Positions 12,639 to 28,088 of a stretch of DNA of 64,000 nt are shown piece by piece. The translations under genes were made by a program, and so were the position numbers. The stretch covers positions 2,542,001 through 2,606,000 of the forward strand of contig JANFOG010000004.1 in assembly GCA_024336345.1 (NCBI GenBank), given 5' to 3'. Position 1 is the stretch's first letter. The number at the start of each line of letters is the position of its first letter. The notes under the pieces are model-generated. The model did no database searches and was not told the DNA's origin. It saw only the letters and a program-made list of their open reading frames with translations. Origin of the DNA: Mariannaea sp. PMI_226 (taxonomy: Eukaryota; Ascomycota; Sordariomycetes; Hypocreales; Nectriaceae).

Positions 12639-13527
12639 CGTCAGCCAGGACGGAAGGAGGACGAGAATTGGCGAGAATTGGCGGAGTGGTGAGATGCTCC
12701 CTGGCTTCGTCTCTCACCAAGTACCTACTGGAGCTCTCATGATCGTCAATATCAAAATCTCAGGCTGACCTTGCAATTGAATCACGTGACACCTTTTCTC
12801 CCTAACATATGGTACGTAGGTACATGGTTAAGGTGCCTCAAATAAAGTACCCATGTCAACGGCCCTATGAAATTTCCGTATTCCGAGATGGCCTTCAAGG
12901 AACCTCTCCGAAAGAAAAGAAAAAGCGGGACTGACGTCAGTCGGTTAATCCCCGGACTGGCTCCTGTAAGTATCGCGGCGGCACAGCCTGCCCCGCCCCG
13001 GTGCCTCCTTCTTCCTTGCCCCCCCACTTCTCACTGCCTTCCCAAGTGCCTTCTCACTGCGCACCCCGCAAATGGCAAGAACTCGATAATATTTTTAACT
13101 ACGTACCGCGGGACGCGAGGTTATCCTCGGCTGGGACCCATATCTTAGGCCGAGCAAAGCTTCCAAGATGCGAGCTGTAGCCCCGGGTATCTTACACCCC
13201 GACGGGTGGCGTCGCTCTCGCTGATGTTTGAATTGATGTTGGTGGGCTCCTATTTGTTGCCGGGGAGTGTCAATGAGGCCGTGTCCTCCCGGCGTCACTT
13301 ATAAGTGTACCACACAGCTTCTGCAACTTGCCCCTCCTCCCTCGGACCTTTCCTGGTGTATTGGCGGTTGACTGTTTTGGCTTGTGATCAGCGTTGTTAC
13401 CTGGGTCACTTTCTCTTCCTGGCTTTTCTCCTTTCGACCTGTTCGACCTTGTCCGTCTGTCTTCTTCTTCCACTGTGTTTCATTTCACAAGCTTCAGTAA
13501 CAACGCGCACATCTTCCAATTATAGCC
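12639..13527. other. intergenic, divergent promoters of uS12m and acyl-CoA dehydrogenase
   Basis: No gene recognised. It contains a pyrimidine-rich stretch from about 13310 to 13490 before the acyl-CoA dehydrogenase start, a normal fungal leader, and a TGACGTCA-like palindrome near 12932 (ACTGACGTCAGT) that could be a CRE/bZIP-type site. Confidence 0.5.
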
Positions 13528-15076
13528 ATGTCGTCGTCCATTGGCCGGGTCATTCGACCTGCTCTGCGAGGAGGCCGAGCTCTCCCCCAGCGCTTAGCTG
13601 CCACAACTGCCACTATTCCTCGGACAATCTCGAGGGCTTCCATGTAAGTAAGCTCCCAAAAACAGCCTGCTCCCCGTAATGTAACTCCATGTTTGGAGCT
13701 CGGCGCAGGGCACGTTTGGATCTCAATTGGCACTTCGATTGCTCATCACACGCCTCTGTTACAGTTCCAATACCCCCATTCGCGCCCTCTCTACCACCCT
13801 TCCACTCCGCAATGACCTCCCCTTCGACATCTCTGAGATCCCCCCAACGCCCATCACTCACCTCTCCGAGGTTGAGGCCGCAATGGCTGAGACCGTCTCC
13901 AAGTTCGCCACAGAGGTGATCCTGCCTCGCGCTCGCGACATGGACGAGGCTGAGGCCATGGATCCCGCCATTGTTCAGCAGCTCTTCGAGCAGGGCCTAA
14001 TGAGCATCGAGATTCCTGAGGAGTACGGTGGTGCCGGTATGAACTTCACCTCCGCCATCATTGGTATCGAGGAGCTTGCTCGCGCGGACCCTAGTGTCTC
14101 TGTCATGTGTGATGTGCATAACACCCTCTGCAACACCGCCATTATTAAGTACGGATCCAAGGAGCTGAAGGAGAAGTGGCTTCCCCGCCTAGCCACCGAC
14201 ACTGTCGCCTCGTTCTGTCTCTCCGAGCCTGTCTCTGGCTCCGATGCTTTCGCCATGGCCACCAAGGCCACTGAGACGGCCGATGGCTTCACCATCAATG
14301 GAGGAAAGATGTGGATTACAAACTCCATGGAGTCTGGGCTCTTCATCGTCTTCGCCAATCTGGACCACAGCAAGGGCTACAAGGGTATCAGCGCCTTCAT
14401 CGTCGAGAAGGATACCCCTGGATTCTCAATTGCCAAGAAGGAGAAGAAGCTGGGTATTCGTGCCAGCAGCACCTGCGTCATCAACCTCGATGATGTTAAG
14501 ATCCCCAAGGAGAACTTGCTAGGTGAGCGCGGTCAAGGTTACAAGTACGCCATCTCCCTCCTCAATGAGGGCCGTGTCGGCATCGCCGCCCAAATGACTG
14601 GCCTGGCCCTTGGTGCCTTCGAGAACGCCGTTCGCTACGTTTGGAACGACCGCCGCCAGTTCGGCCGACTCGTTGGTGAATTCCAGGGCATGCAGCACCA
14701 GATCGCCCAGTCCTACACCGAGATCGCCGCCGCTCGTGCCCTAGTCTACAATGCCGCCCGCAAGAAGGAGGCCGGCGAGGAATTTGTCAAGGATGCTGCC
14801 ATGGCCAAGCTCTACGCCTCCCAGGTCGCTGGCCGTGTGAGCGGATTGGCTGTCGAGTGGATGGGCGGTATGGGATTCGTGCGTGAGGGTCTTGCCGAGA
14901 AGTTCTGGCGTGACAGCAAGATTGGAGCCATTTATGAGGGTACCAGCAACATTCAGTAAGTCATACATTCATCCCTTGTTGTGGCAGGTATGTTCGTGTG
15001 TGTAGAAGCAAGTACTAACACTAATCGCAGGCTGAACACGATTGCCAAGTTGCTTCAGAAGGAATACACCCAGTAG
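13528..15076 (+). CDS. mitochondrial acyl-CoA dehydrogenase (short/branched-chain type)
   Basis: This flavoenzyme oxidises acyl-CoA to 2-enoyl-CoA in the mitochondrial matrix and passes electrons to ETF. Exons are 13528-13643, 13765-14955 and 15031-15076, giving 450 residues. The first exon encodes an Arg/Ala/Ser-rich presequence (MSSSIGRVIRPALRGGRA). The core has PEEYGGAGMNFTSAIIGIEE, CLSEPVSGSDAFAM, the FAD-binding KMWITNS, LGERGQGYKYA, and the C-terminal IGAIYEGTSNIQ, in which Glu430 sits at the catalytic-base position. By resemblance it is closest to short/branched-chain acyl-CoA dehydrogenases of isoleucine, valine or short fatty-acid breakdown. Chain-length preference cannot be read from the sequence. 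An alternative start inside intron 1 would lose the presequence and is not used here. Confidence 0.95.
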
Positions 15077-16011
15077 ACTATGACGATGGAAAAAAATGGG
15101 AGCACTTGTTTTTATTTAATGGAATCAAACAAGAAGATAAAAGAAAGAAAAAAGCACTAAAATTGGAAAAAAGGATTCATAGCCATGCGTGATCCAATTA
15201 CTTTTACGTAGCTGGCGATTATACCCTGTTCTCACAAAGGACGAGCCGCCATATATTTACGCACTTACACAGTCATTTCAAAATATCAGACCAGACATGA
15301 TATGATATGACATGTCGTGACAAAAAGAGTAATGGCCGCCTCAAAGCCTCGTTTCAAAAACAACCCCATTATGTTCTTTCTACTTGGGTCTGCCCTTCCG
15401 ACCATCCATTCCATAGCCAGTACTATGTCAACAAAGCTAGCAGTCATAAACGCTTTTCTTCTACATTGCTTATTCGCACAAAACTGGACACTGCCACAAG
15501 AACCAATAAAGCGAACGTTAAAAACGGTGTCTCCATAGAGCCATCTACAAGAAAGTTCGCTGTATAAAAAAAAAACAATAAAAAACACTAAGCCACGGTG
15601 TCTGATCGTCTAACCTTCATCGCTCCTGGGTATTCGATAGGCAAGACAGTCCCTTCACCGCAGCGCTACATCATTTAGTAGAAATGTAAACTAGCTCTCC
15701 AATCTCGAGAAGTCTCGCGCTCGCTGGTCTGTTCAGATGCTTCCAGCCTTCCGAAGCCCTCCGGCCCGCCGTACATGTGGAGTTTGCCCAATCTCCAAGT
15801 TCGGCTCAGAGACTTGAGCCCTTTCTTCTTCTTTCCCTTTTCCAGTCTCTTGGGTCTCTTCAGGCTCTGGAGTCGGTCCGGTGACTCGAATCGGTGGGTT
15901 ATCTCGAATTTGTTCGTTTTCAAGAAGGTGCCCAGACGCCTGTATCAAACCAGGCCTCCACAGTCGTTCAATTTGTTGAGCATCTCGCTCCTCTCGCTCT
16001 AGCCGATTCGC
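15077..16011. other. intergenic, convergent 3' ends of acyl-CoA dehydrogenase and PKC1
   Basis: No gene. It is AT-rich with several A-runs (about 15115-15175 and 15565-15590). Small frames in it lack start context and splice support. Confidence 0.55.
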
Positions 16012-19863
<3,852 letters not shown>

Positions 19864-20375
19864 GGCGGCGGAGGGTGCGCGATACGTTCGCGCAAACCGA
19901 CAGGAGGGTAAAGAATAGGATAAGAGTGATGGCGATAGTCGGGGCTAATAAAACAAAAGAGGAACCGAACAACGATGGGCACGACTGGAGGGTGTCGTCT
20001 TGTCGGCTCAAGGTCGGAGCGTCGTCGATCGACACGAGGAGAAAAGAGGGGAGAGGGGGTAGAGACCTGAAGCCTGGGTCGGTGGGAGTGTCGTAACAGG
20101 AGGGGCACCAGCAAAGATAAAAAAAAAATGCAGGTGCCAGTGCAAGCTATCGACTTGCCGGATCTTATGCTACTGGGAGAGAAGCGAGGCCGGCAGGAGG
20201 CGGAGAGCGGGAGGAATAAGGAAGAGGGTAAACGTGGTGGTGTGGTAGAAAAGAGATGTCGTCAGTGATGGGATAGGACGGGATGGAGGTTGGGTCCCTC
20301 CTGTGATGGCTGTTTGGGCGGTGTTTGGGGGGGGGGCGACGGGGTGGAAGGAAGGGAGCCTAGGTGTGCCTGGAA

Positions 20376-20400
20376 GGGGAGGGGAGGGGCCTTGGAGGGG
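20376..20400 (+). promoter_or_regulatory. potential G-quadruplex upstream of PKC1
   Basis: Four G4 runs separated by loops of 1, 1 and 6 bases fit the G3+N1-7 quadruplex pattern. It lies about 510 bases before the PKC1 ATG, on the strand opposite to the PKC1 sense strand, inside a 300-base G-rich block that also has a G10 run near 20328. A structural role is inferred only. Confidence 0.35.
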
Positions 20401-21960
20401 ATTTTGGCGGGGTCTCTGGTTCTGTTGTGCATGTGGTAAAGGTGGCGGTAAGATCAGAGCTACAGCCTACCTACCCATATCCACCCAAGCTACCTACCCA
20501 CCTACCTGAAAGCTCCCATATACAGTACCTCCCTACCCTAGCAGCAAGATTATTGGGCATGTACTGTACCTTGCCTCAGATGTCTAGGCTCGTGAGCAGG
20601 TATATTTTAGGTACCAACCTGAGGTTCGGTACCTGTGCGAGAACATGCACATGAACTGATGATGAAGGACTCATCAAGGGCTCAAGGTACGGGGTACACT
20701 ACCTAACTTACCTCGTAATCCCTACAGTACCAACGGATGGGAGATGTAACGCGGATGTCTCAGCCCAATGCCCCAGCCCAACGCCATGTAGACCACCAAA
20801 AAAAAAACATCAAACAATGTGAAGGTAATCATCCAGGTGAGGCACCTGGGCATCATGACCTTGTGTTGATGCCCGTAAAGTGTAGAATCCGTCCTTCTCC
20901 TCTAATGCAAACTTCTAAGCAGTCACTACCTTACCTTTGCTTGACCTCCTCTTCAGGAACTCGTCAAAAGCTGCCTATCAGGCACGGTAGGTGGCTTTTC
21001 AAGGTACCTTGGTATGTAGGTATGTGACTTTAGGTGCCAACCTTGTTTATCTCCCAACAGGATGGTTGTCTGGAATGCCTCAGTCGCTGAGTTCACGCAG
21101 CTTAGGCTGACTATATAGGTAGGTCTCTACAGCAATGTGCTTTGAGGCCAGCCTCCATATAACCATGGCCTCGAACGCCTCTTCATACAGTGCCAGAAAG
21201 CTATGCACGTGCTTTTGCCGTATGTTTAGCATTTTGCTGTTGGATGTTCACCTGATAGAAAAGCAATCGTTGTGTGGTTTCTAGTCTCGAGCTCAAATTC
21301 ACCTGGCTGTGTAGTTATTTCGCATCATCTGATATTGCCTCCAAGCGTGCTGCAAGAACACAAATTCTACTTCGCCCACCTCCCTGGTTGGACGGCATCT
21401 GACCAGGGTCGGCGCAGCGCTGTCTGTCGGATAGGGACTTCCGGATGATCTCCAGTTAATTAGTGGTAAAAGGCTTGTGTAGCCGAATGGAGCTGAATGG
21501 AGCTGAGGCAAGGAACTGACTTGACGGCTTGAGGTCTTCACATTCATTGCTGTGGCTGGCTTCATCCTTCCGCTGCCAACAAGAACAACCAGCTCACATA
21601 ATCACTTGAAGAGCGACCTGAAGGTCACCGCGAGAGCAGAAGATACGACAGGAGGTAGTCATTGAGCAAATTTTGAAATAAATTTATTCCCGGGTCTTGT
21701 GCGGTGTTCCAGATGGCCCTCCTCGATGCCATGCACTTGTCACGCATAACAGCTTCAAACACGCGTGATACAAATCAATCGAGTGGCAAGAGAAGGATAA
21801 GACTGCATAGGTACGCAGTATTATTATTAAATTGTGCAAATTAATGATTCCATTAAACCAACTAAAATGCCACTGGCCTTTCCAACAATCCATAGTTACC
21901 GCTACACAATGCTGGTCTTGATTTCTTACGCTTGGTAATCTCACCTAGGCGGCCCAGGGT

Positions 21961-22001
21961 TAGGACTTTACCCATTCGTAGTCCTTGACGTAGGACTTTA
22001 C
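21961..22001. repeat. 11-bp direct repeat with 30-bp period
   Basis: TAGGACTTTAC occurs at 21961-21971 and again at 21991-22001. Between them lies AGTCCT, an inverted copy of the AGGACT core, so this part can also fold back. Confidence 0.6.
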
Positions 22002-22140
22002 TCTAGACCTATCTGTGCCACTGAAACGAGAGGGATTTGCACCAGTCCTTAATACAATAAATTACTCGATCAGTAGAGCCTGAGGCTTTTTTTAATGCTT
22101 TGCACAAAATGATACAAATTTCATAGTGAGTAATTTTTTT

Positions 22141-22174
22141 CTGGGTCTTGGTGCGAACCTCACCAAAGACCCAG
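22141..22174. repeat. inverted repeat / hairpin
   Basis: CTGGGTCTTGGTG (22141-22153) pairs with CACCAAAGACCCAG (22161-22174) over 13 base pairs with one bulged A, around a seven-base loop. A T7 run lies immediately before the left arm. It is in a region without genes. Confidence 0.6.
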
Positions 22175-22968
22175 AGGATCCCTACTTCCTGGTCTGCATC
22201 TGACGACTCTCTTGTGGAAAGCGATCCTCAACGCCCTTTTTGCCCTTTACCTAACAATGGAGATTTGTCGTTTCCAAAAGAAGTGACAAGAAAAAAACCA
22301 TTGTTTTTGGCTATTCACGAGTGAATCTATTTCTCTCGTTACATCTACCATGTTTCCCATTATCACATTATCACGCGGCTAGCCCGGCGATGTCGATCGT
22401 CCACTACTGTACTCAGCGAGACGAATCAAGGCCAGACCGCTCCTCTGTTGGCACCATCCGGCCCCAGTCTGAGCTTGGGTATTGTCTGATGAATAAACAC
22501 AGTAGACAAGGTTGTGTATCTTTTTTGTTCTCCTTCCTTCTCACCTTAGAACGGCCTCGGATTCCTTGCGATTTTCCTCATTGCCAATCTCGGTCGTTGC
22601 TATTGTTCAAGTCAACAACCAAAATAGCTCCTCTCGTTGAGATGAACAAAGACCAATCCTCTTGGCTCTGTAATCCATGATCGGTAGTCTCAGTGGTCAG
22701 GCATCATGTTCTGTCCCAATTGGTTATTTTCCAAGATGAAATCGTAGGTGAATGAGGCGGTTAAGTTATATAGTACTGCACAACGTACAGGTAGGACTGA
22801 CGTCCTATAAATTGCCCTAATAAGCATCTAGGGGAAGGCGAACGGTATCTACTATTAAGGAATCCTACGTGGTCTATTTTCTTTATAGAGAAGCGGCAAA
22901 CTTGGTAGTGTACAGATGGCGTAAAAATGTTACAAGAAGCTGGGCGATATATCACAGAGCCTCTAGGC

Positions 22969-24402
22969 TCAGGACCTCCGCACAAACAGCAAGGCAATGC
23001 TCCCCGTCAATGCTGCTCCAGCTAAAGCACCCTGAAGTGCCAATAGCGACGCGTTCCTCATCGTCATGTCTATCTGTCGCTCACTGAATAAATCTTCTGC
23101 CAGGGCTCTCCACTTGTCATGGTCTAGCCCCGCCTCTTTCACTTTCTCTTGCCATGACATCTCTGAGCTTTCCCCAACTTCTAATGATGGCTCCGGAGTA
23201 ACCTCACTTGGTGTCGCTACTACAGGTTCATTCGATGTGGGAACAACATCAGGCCAGGTAGTGTTGTTTGAGGCGCCCGCCAGGGGTTCCTCCACAGCTT
23301 TCACAGCCTCGACCAGGGGCTGCATCGCAGGAATCTGTTCCCACTTCTCAAGAGCTAGTTTCACTTCTTGGAGTTGGCTCCGGACCTCTTCCAGAATCAC
23401 CGTCTCCTCCGCAACCACGCCTTTTACCAACCTTCTTCGCTTCCAAGGTTCAGCCACAAACTGGAACACGATGAACAGGATGAAGTTCATGCCCATCAAG
23501 CCCCATGTACCCCAAGTACTGGCCCTCCTGATTCGGTCGCTCCAGATTTGCTCTTCATGATATCGCTTCAATATTCCCGCATTGAGGCGCTGGTTCAGGC
23601 TCTGCTCATCAGCCTCTGCCTCAGTCAGATCCTCCTGTGACGCCGCTACTTCGCTCTCGAGCACGTGGTCCGCTCGGTATAGCTCGGTAAAGCGCTCGAG
23701 ATCGTGGGCCGACCACGAATCCTTGCGGGCGAGGAGAGTTGTGACTTCACGCTGTGTGGCAGCTCGTTTCGTGTGCGACGTCTTGTATTCTTGGCGGGCA
23801 TTGCGAACGCGTTCGTGGGCTTTGTCTAGAGCAATCTCAAGCTCAGCGTTTCGGTTCTTAATGTGCTCAATACTGCTATATCCCGTAACATCATTGAGTG
23901 TTTGGGTAGCGTTGAGCACTCGGGCCTGGAACTTGTCCATGATCTCGCTGAACTTCTGCGTCAACTTAGTCCGGCGGCTCTCAGCCCACGATGGGAGGTC
24001 TCTGGGTGACTGCGTGTCTTCCGGGATTGCGGTTCGAGGTTTTGGATTGGCCGGCTTCGGTTCCTTGATCTTTACACTTTCAGGCTCAGTTGGTTTCGAC
24101 TTAGAACTCTCTGCCTTCGCATGTTCGGCGCGAAGTTTCTCGATCAAGTCGAATTCCGGTTTGGGACCATTGCTCGAACTCGGCGGCGTGTTAGGAGCCT
24201 TTGGTGGTATGTTTGTTGAGTAGAACCGTTCGGAGGCCCCAATGGCCCATACATCGCACCCCAGACATATTACCGAGCTCCGCGAGTGCGAGACCGGTTG
24301 TGATTGTCCCGAGACCGTCTTGCCCTGCCACACAGCTCGATTGTGTCCCAACCTAACATGGCCAAAGACGAGCCTGGCTACTGGGCGAGCAAACGGCTGC
24401 AT
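22969..24402 (-). CDS. SHE9: mitochondrial inner-membrane protein She9/Mdm33
   Basis: She9/Mdm33 shapes the mitochondrial inner membrane, and overexpression in yeast causes septation and fission. It is a single exon of 477 residues. I start at the ATG at 24402; the frame continues upstream eight codons but without ATG. Residues 1-60 form a basic presequence, followed by a Pro/Lys/Glu-rich linker. A long coiled coil runs from about residue 125 to 290 (LEIALDKAHERVRNARQEYK, then ASQEDLTEAEADEQSLNQRL). A membrane segment follows (WGLMGMNFILFIVFQFV, about 305-322), a second helical matrix/IMS part, and a C-terminal membrane segment (ALAGAALTGSIALLFV) ending in RRS. This two-TM architecture with a central coiled coil is that of the family. 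Confidence 0.92.
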   Translation of the reverse strand: MQPFARPVARLVFGHVRLGHNRAVWQGKTVSGQSQPVSHSRSSVICLGCDVWAIGASERFYSTNIPPKAPNTPPSSSNGPKPEFDLIEKLRAEHAKAESSKSKPTEPESVKIKEPKPANPKPRTAIPEDTQSPRDLPSWAESRRTKLTQKFSEIMDKFQARVLNATQTLNDVTGYSSIEHIKNRNAELEIALDKAHERVRNARQEYKTSHTKRAATQREVTTLLARKDSWSAHDLERFTELYRADHVLESEVAASQEDLTEAEADEQSLNQRLNAGILKRYHEEQIWSDRIRRASTWGTWGLMGMNFILFIVFQFVAEPWKRRRLVKGVVAEETVILEEVRSQLQEVKLALEKWEQIPAMQPLVEAVKAVEEPLAGASNNTTWPDVVPTSNEPVVATPSEVTPEPSLEVGESSEMSWQEKVKEAGLDHDKWRALAEDLFSERQIDMTMRNASLLALQGALAGAALTGSIALLFVRRS

Positions 24403-25311
24403 CGCTGAACCGAATGGCGGGCGCAAGGGGTGGTGGTGAGTGCCCGGCTCGATCGCGGTTATTTAGTGCTCGAGGTTGATACGTTGAGACATGATCCGAG
24501 CCAGGTACCCGACGACCGTTGTCGGCAACGTGCACCCTGGAACTTTTCTGCCGCGGGACAGGACCATACCCCATGCTATGGAGGGGCAGGGCAGGGCACC
24601 ACCGCCTTTGCAGCGGACGTTGCGGCGGGCATGTGGCGGGATGTTTGGGGCATCCATAGCTGCTCGTTAGGGGCTTCTTTTAGTGGATCCAGGTGACGGC
24701 TAATCTGCACTATAGTACCCCGGCGGACGTCAAGGTACGTATTGTGCAGGATTACGACAGCGTGGATACTACAGTACCACAGTACCTCCCTACCTAAGGT
24801 ATGTTCAGGGAGGGGATTGGGGGGGAGGTTGTGGTTGTTCAAAATTTCCATCCATATTACCAACTCGTCACTCCAATGACGACAAGCGCTACATCCAGCC
24901 GCCCAAATCCCCGATCAAATGAATTAGCTATGCGTTGTTTTTTTTGCTAATCTGTTTATCCAATGATTCGTTCAGCACCATAGCCTATCAATTGGGCCTG
25001 TGTACGTAGTAATTTATCCAACAAGCTCTTACTGGTAGTTGCTGTAGTCTATATTTCTCTCGGTGTGTCCGTTTCTGCGTAGTCCGGTCGCATCTCTTAT
25101 CGCCATCAAAAAGTTGCCCCTCCCCCACCTTCACCTTGCTTCTGCTCCCTCACACATAACCTTCAACGATCTCTTTTCTTTTCTTTTCTTTTCCCAAGAG
25201 TTTCGCACACTCACTCACTAGACACGGAAATAGACTATAACTAGGCCTCAACCGGAAACGGCAAAAACGCATTCGCTAGAAACCACAATCATACACAACA
25301 AAACCGCCATC
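24403..25311. other. intergenic, divergent promoters of SHE9 and HAD phosphatase
   Basis: No gene. The part near 25120-25210 is pyrimidine-rich (CTTTTCTTTTCTTTTC near 25172) and looks like the leader of the HAD phosphatase gene. TACCTACC and GGTATG words occur near 24785. Confidence 0.55.
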
Positions 25312-26196
25312 ATGGGTTCCATTCCATCCAACTCAGAGACTCCCGCGCTCAAGACGAACCCTCGTTTCATCTTCTTTACCGACTTCGACGGCACTGTCAC
25401 CACCGCTGATTCGAATGACTTTATGACAGATACTCTTGGCTTCGGAGCTGAGCGCCGTATCGCGCTCAACAAGGATGTTCTCCACGGCCGCATGCACTTC
25501 CGAGACTCCTTTGTCGAGATGCTTGACTCCATCACCACCCCCTTCCCCGAGTGTCTTGATATCCTCCTTAAGAAGATCACTCTTGACCCAGGATTCAAGG
25601 AGTTTTACGACTGGGCTCAGGCCAACAACGTTCCTATTGTCATCCTGAGTGGTGGTATGGAACCTGTCATTCGCGCCCTTCTGGACACCCTGTTGGGACC
25701 TGGTTGGGATATTCAGATCGTGAGCAACAATGTTGCTGCTCGCGAAGGCAAGGATATTACTGAGAAGGGAGGCTGGAAAATTACTTTCCATGACGACAGG
25801 TAAGTCAACTCATGCCACTTCCAGGATGTCAAGACCTCAAGCTAATCGCAAACAGCATCCACGGCCACGATAAGTCCATCGAAATCCGCAAGTACTCTTC
25901 ACTCCCCAACCGACCCACCATGTTCTATGCTGGCGATGGTGTTTCCGACCTCTCTGCCGCGAAGGAGACCGACCTTCTTTTCGCGAAGGCTGATAAGGGT
26001 GAGCCTTGTATTCCATCGGGAATAGTCGCAGGAATATCGCATCACTAACTCTAGAGTTATAGACCTCGTCACTTGGTGTGAGAACGAAAACGTCCCATTC
26101 GTTACCTTCCGCGACTGGACCAGCATCCTGCAAACTTGCAAGGAAATTTACGCAGGCAGCCTTTCTGTCAAGGATGCTGCCCGTGGCCGCATCTGA
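25312..26196 (+). CDS. HAD-superfamily phosphatase (Pyp1/phosphoserine-phosphatase-like)
   Basis: This soluble hydrolase of the HAD superfamily resembles yeast Ynl010w/Pyp1, a phosphatase of small phosphorylated metabolites, and phosphoserine phosphatase. Exons are 25312-25799, 25856-25998 and 26063-26196, giving 254 residues. Motif I is FFTDFDGTVTTADSND with the nucleophile and acid Asp pair, motif II is IVILSGGM, and motif IV is FYAGDGVSDLSAAKETD with the Mg-binding Asp residues. No signal peptide or membrane segment is seen, so it should be cytosolic. Both introns keep the frame; retaining the second would end the protein within motif IV's exon. The true substrate cannot be inferred from sequence alone. 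Confidence 0.9.
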
Positions 26197-26542
26197 TATC
26201 GATTACACAACGAAGCAAAAGCATTTGACTTTGGGAGGAGGCTAGTCCTCTCCATGAAACAACAAGAATCTCGGATGGTATCTCTGGATGGCAACTAATA
26301 GACTCCAGTATTATTTTAGATGATAAACGACAGAAGTCTAACATTTTTTTTTTATTTACATTATAGACTCGATATAGACTATAGAGAGAAACCTCAAATT
26401 ATACAAAACCAAATTGCAGCATACATCATGCTTTAGCTTCCTTCCATCCCGAGCTCCTCGCTGACAAATCTCACGAAACTTCAAATTATCATTTTCCATT
26501 ACTCGACCACATACTCGTTCGTTATTTTTCCTTTGGTCCCTT
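26197..26542. other. intergenic, convergent 3' ends
   Basis: No gene. AT-rich (T9 run near 26346) 3' flank of the HAD phosphatase and the MFS transporter. Confidence 0.6.
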
Positions 26543-28088
26543 TTACTCTGTCCTCTTCTGCTCGGCAGGGATGCAGTACCAGCACCCGAGCATAACCACG
26601 AACAAGAAAATCACAATCGGATGAAGTACCCAAGTCCCAACCGCCTGTGCGAGCAAACCGGTGACGAAGGGGGCAACGGCACCGCCCATGCTGCCACAGG
26701 CACTGATTGTTGCTATTCCGCTGAGAGCCTCCTGACGTGTCATGCACCGCATGAAGACAGCCGCCGCGCAAGGATAAACGGGCCCCAAGAACAAACCAAC
26801 AATGGACACGGCGACGGCTTCACCAATGATGTTTGGCACACACCACACGAGGATCTGGAACATTAGCGCACCAGCAGTCAGGGCGTAGACGACCTTCTTC
26901 TCCCCAATGCGTTGCGCAGGGTGAGTGAGGAGGAACCGGCCGAGCGTGATACCAGCCCAGAAGCCGGAGGAGACGTAACCGACGCGGGCCGGGTCGCCGT
27001 CGCGGGTGTTGATGAGAAAGGAGATGACCCAGCCGGAGATGGATACCTCGGCGCCCTGGTAGGCGAAGATGAAAATGGCGCCCAAGGTGACGACTCGAAG
27101 TCGCAGAACGCCGACCATGGAGCTCAGAACCGATTGGCCGGGCGCATTCTCTCGAGCATTTGCAGCCGGCGACATTTCTTTCTCATAGTTCCAGAAGGAC
27201 CACGTACCGAGGAAGACAGTGCAGGCGCCGATGCCAAGAGTAATAAGGTAGTATCTTGTCCAGATGGCTCCAGCGGCAGTGACGACGGCCGTGGCAATCA
27301 AGGGCCCAACCGTGCCTCCCAATCCATACGTGCCATGCATCATGCCCAGCATCAGCGTGCCGTTCTGCAGGCCGCCACAGAAGAGGTTGGCGATGGCGAC
27401 GTTAACACCAATGCTGAAGCCGACGAAGAAGTAAGCGCAGACGATGACAGGGAATGGTGCACCGGTAACATGAGCAATGTAGGCCAGCGTCAACATTCCT
27501 TGCGCCAAGCCCAGGAGTTTGGCCCGGCCGAGCTTCGCTCGTAGAGGATCTAGGACAATGGCGGAGGTGAGGAAGCCAATTGCTTGCCCAACGAAGATCA
27601 AAGACACAACGGCATAGCCAATATCATAATACCTGATGGCGAGTTAGAGACCCATCTAAGAGTAGGAAGCATGGGGAAAGGAGAGAGAGAGAGAGAAAGT
27701 ATGCCTACTTTTCCATGTAAGGGATCAAAGCACCAGCTGCACTGTCACTTAGGGCGTTGGCGACGTTGGCAAGACATGCAGACAAGAGCCGGAAGCGATT
27801 CATGTAAGGGTTCCAAATTGTCGGCGTCACCTCAATTGATGGGACTGGGCTAGAAGGCCTACTCATTTCAACGTCCGTATCATCTCTTGGAACAGCAACC
27901 CCGGGCGCGGGAACCGGTTCAGAGTTGTGATGATGAAGTTCAAACGACTCTGTCTGGGGTGCACCGGGATATGTCCTTGGAACTGCACGTGCTGGCGCTG
28001 TTAAGGGACGATAGAGCTCCTCTGAAGGCGACTCAGCCAAAGATGGCTGCTGAATCTGAACAAGACTTCCTAACATGACAGAGTCCAT
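26543..28088 (-). CDS. major facilitator superfamily transporter
   Basis: Exons are 27709-28088 and 26543-27632. The 76-base intron contains a (GA)n run. The product is 489 residues. The first 90 or so residues are a cytosolic Pro/Ser-rich tail, and the transporter core begins at NPYMNRFRLLSACLANVANA. About 11-12 hydrophobic helices follow, with typical MFS loop motifs (DPLRAKLGRAKLLGLAQG after TM2, and GRFLLTHPAQRIGEKK in the second half). GTLMLGMMHGTYGLGGTVGP resembles fungal MFS proteins of the FucP/Bsc6-like group. The start is the ATG at 28088; the frame extends upstream only from a GTG. The substrate is unknown, and no secondary-metabolite genes lie next to it. Confidence 0.9.

Larger units (their letters stand above)
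19864..22968. other. 3.1 kb upstream region of PKC1
   Basis: No gene supported. Next to PKC1 it is G-rich on the plus strand (about 20160-20460). From 20460 to 21060 come many CTACCTACC/GGTAGGT words. Further on are a 30-bp-spaced direct repeat at 21961-22001 and a strong hairpin at 22141-22174. It also holds the 3' flank of SHE9. No tRNA or 5S rRNA pattern was found. Confidence 0.5.

Noticed and set aside
13727..13764. alternative start of the acyl-CoA dehydrogenase inside intron 1
   Set aside because: The spliced model with the exon at 13528 gives a proper mitochondrial presequence; the alternative starts at a non-ATG codon.
22145..22174. tRNA B-box-like GGTTCG on the minus strand
   Set aside because: Surrounding bases do not fit GGTTCGANTCC and no cloverleaf can be drawn; it is the loop of the hairpin.
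22981..24223. long plus-strand frames of 164 and 213 codons
   Set aside because: Antisense shadows of the SHE9 coiled-coil exon.
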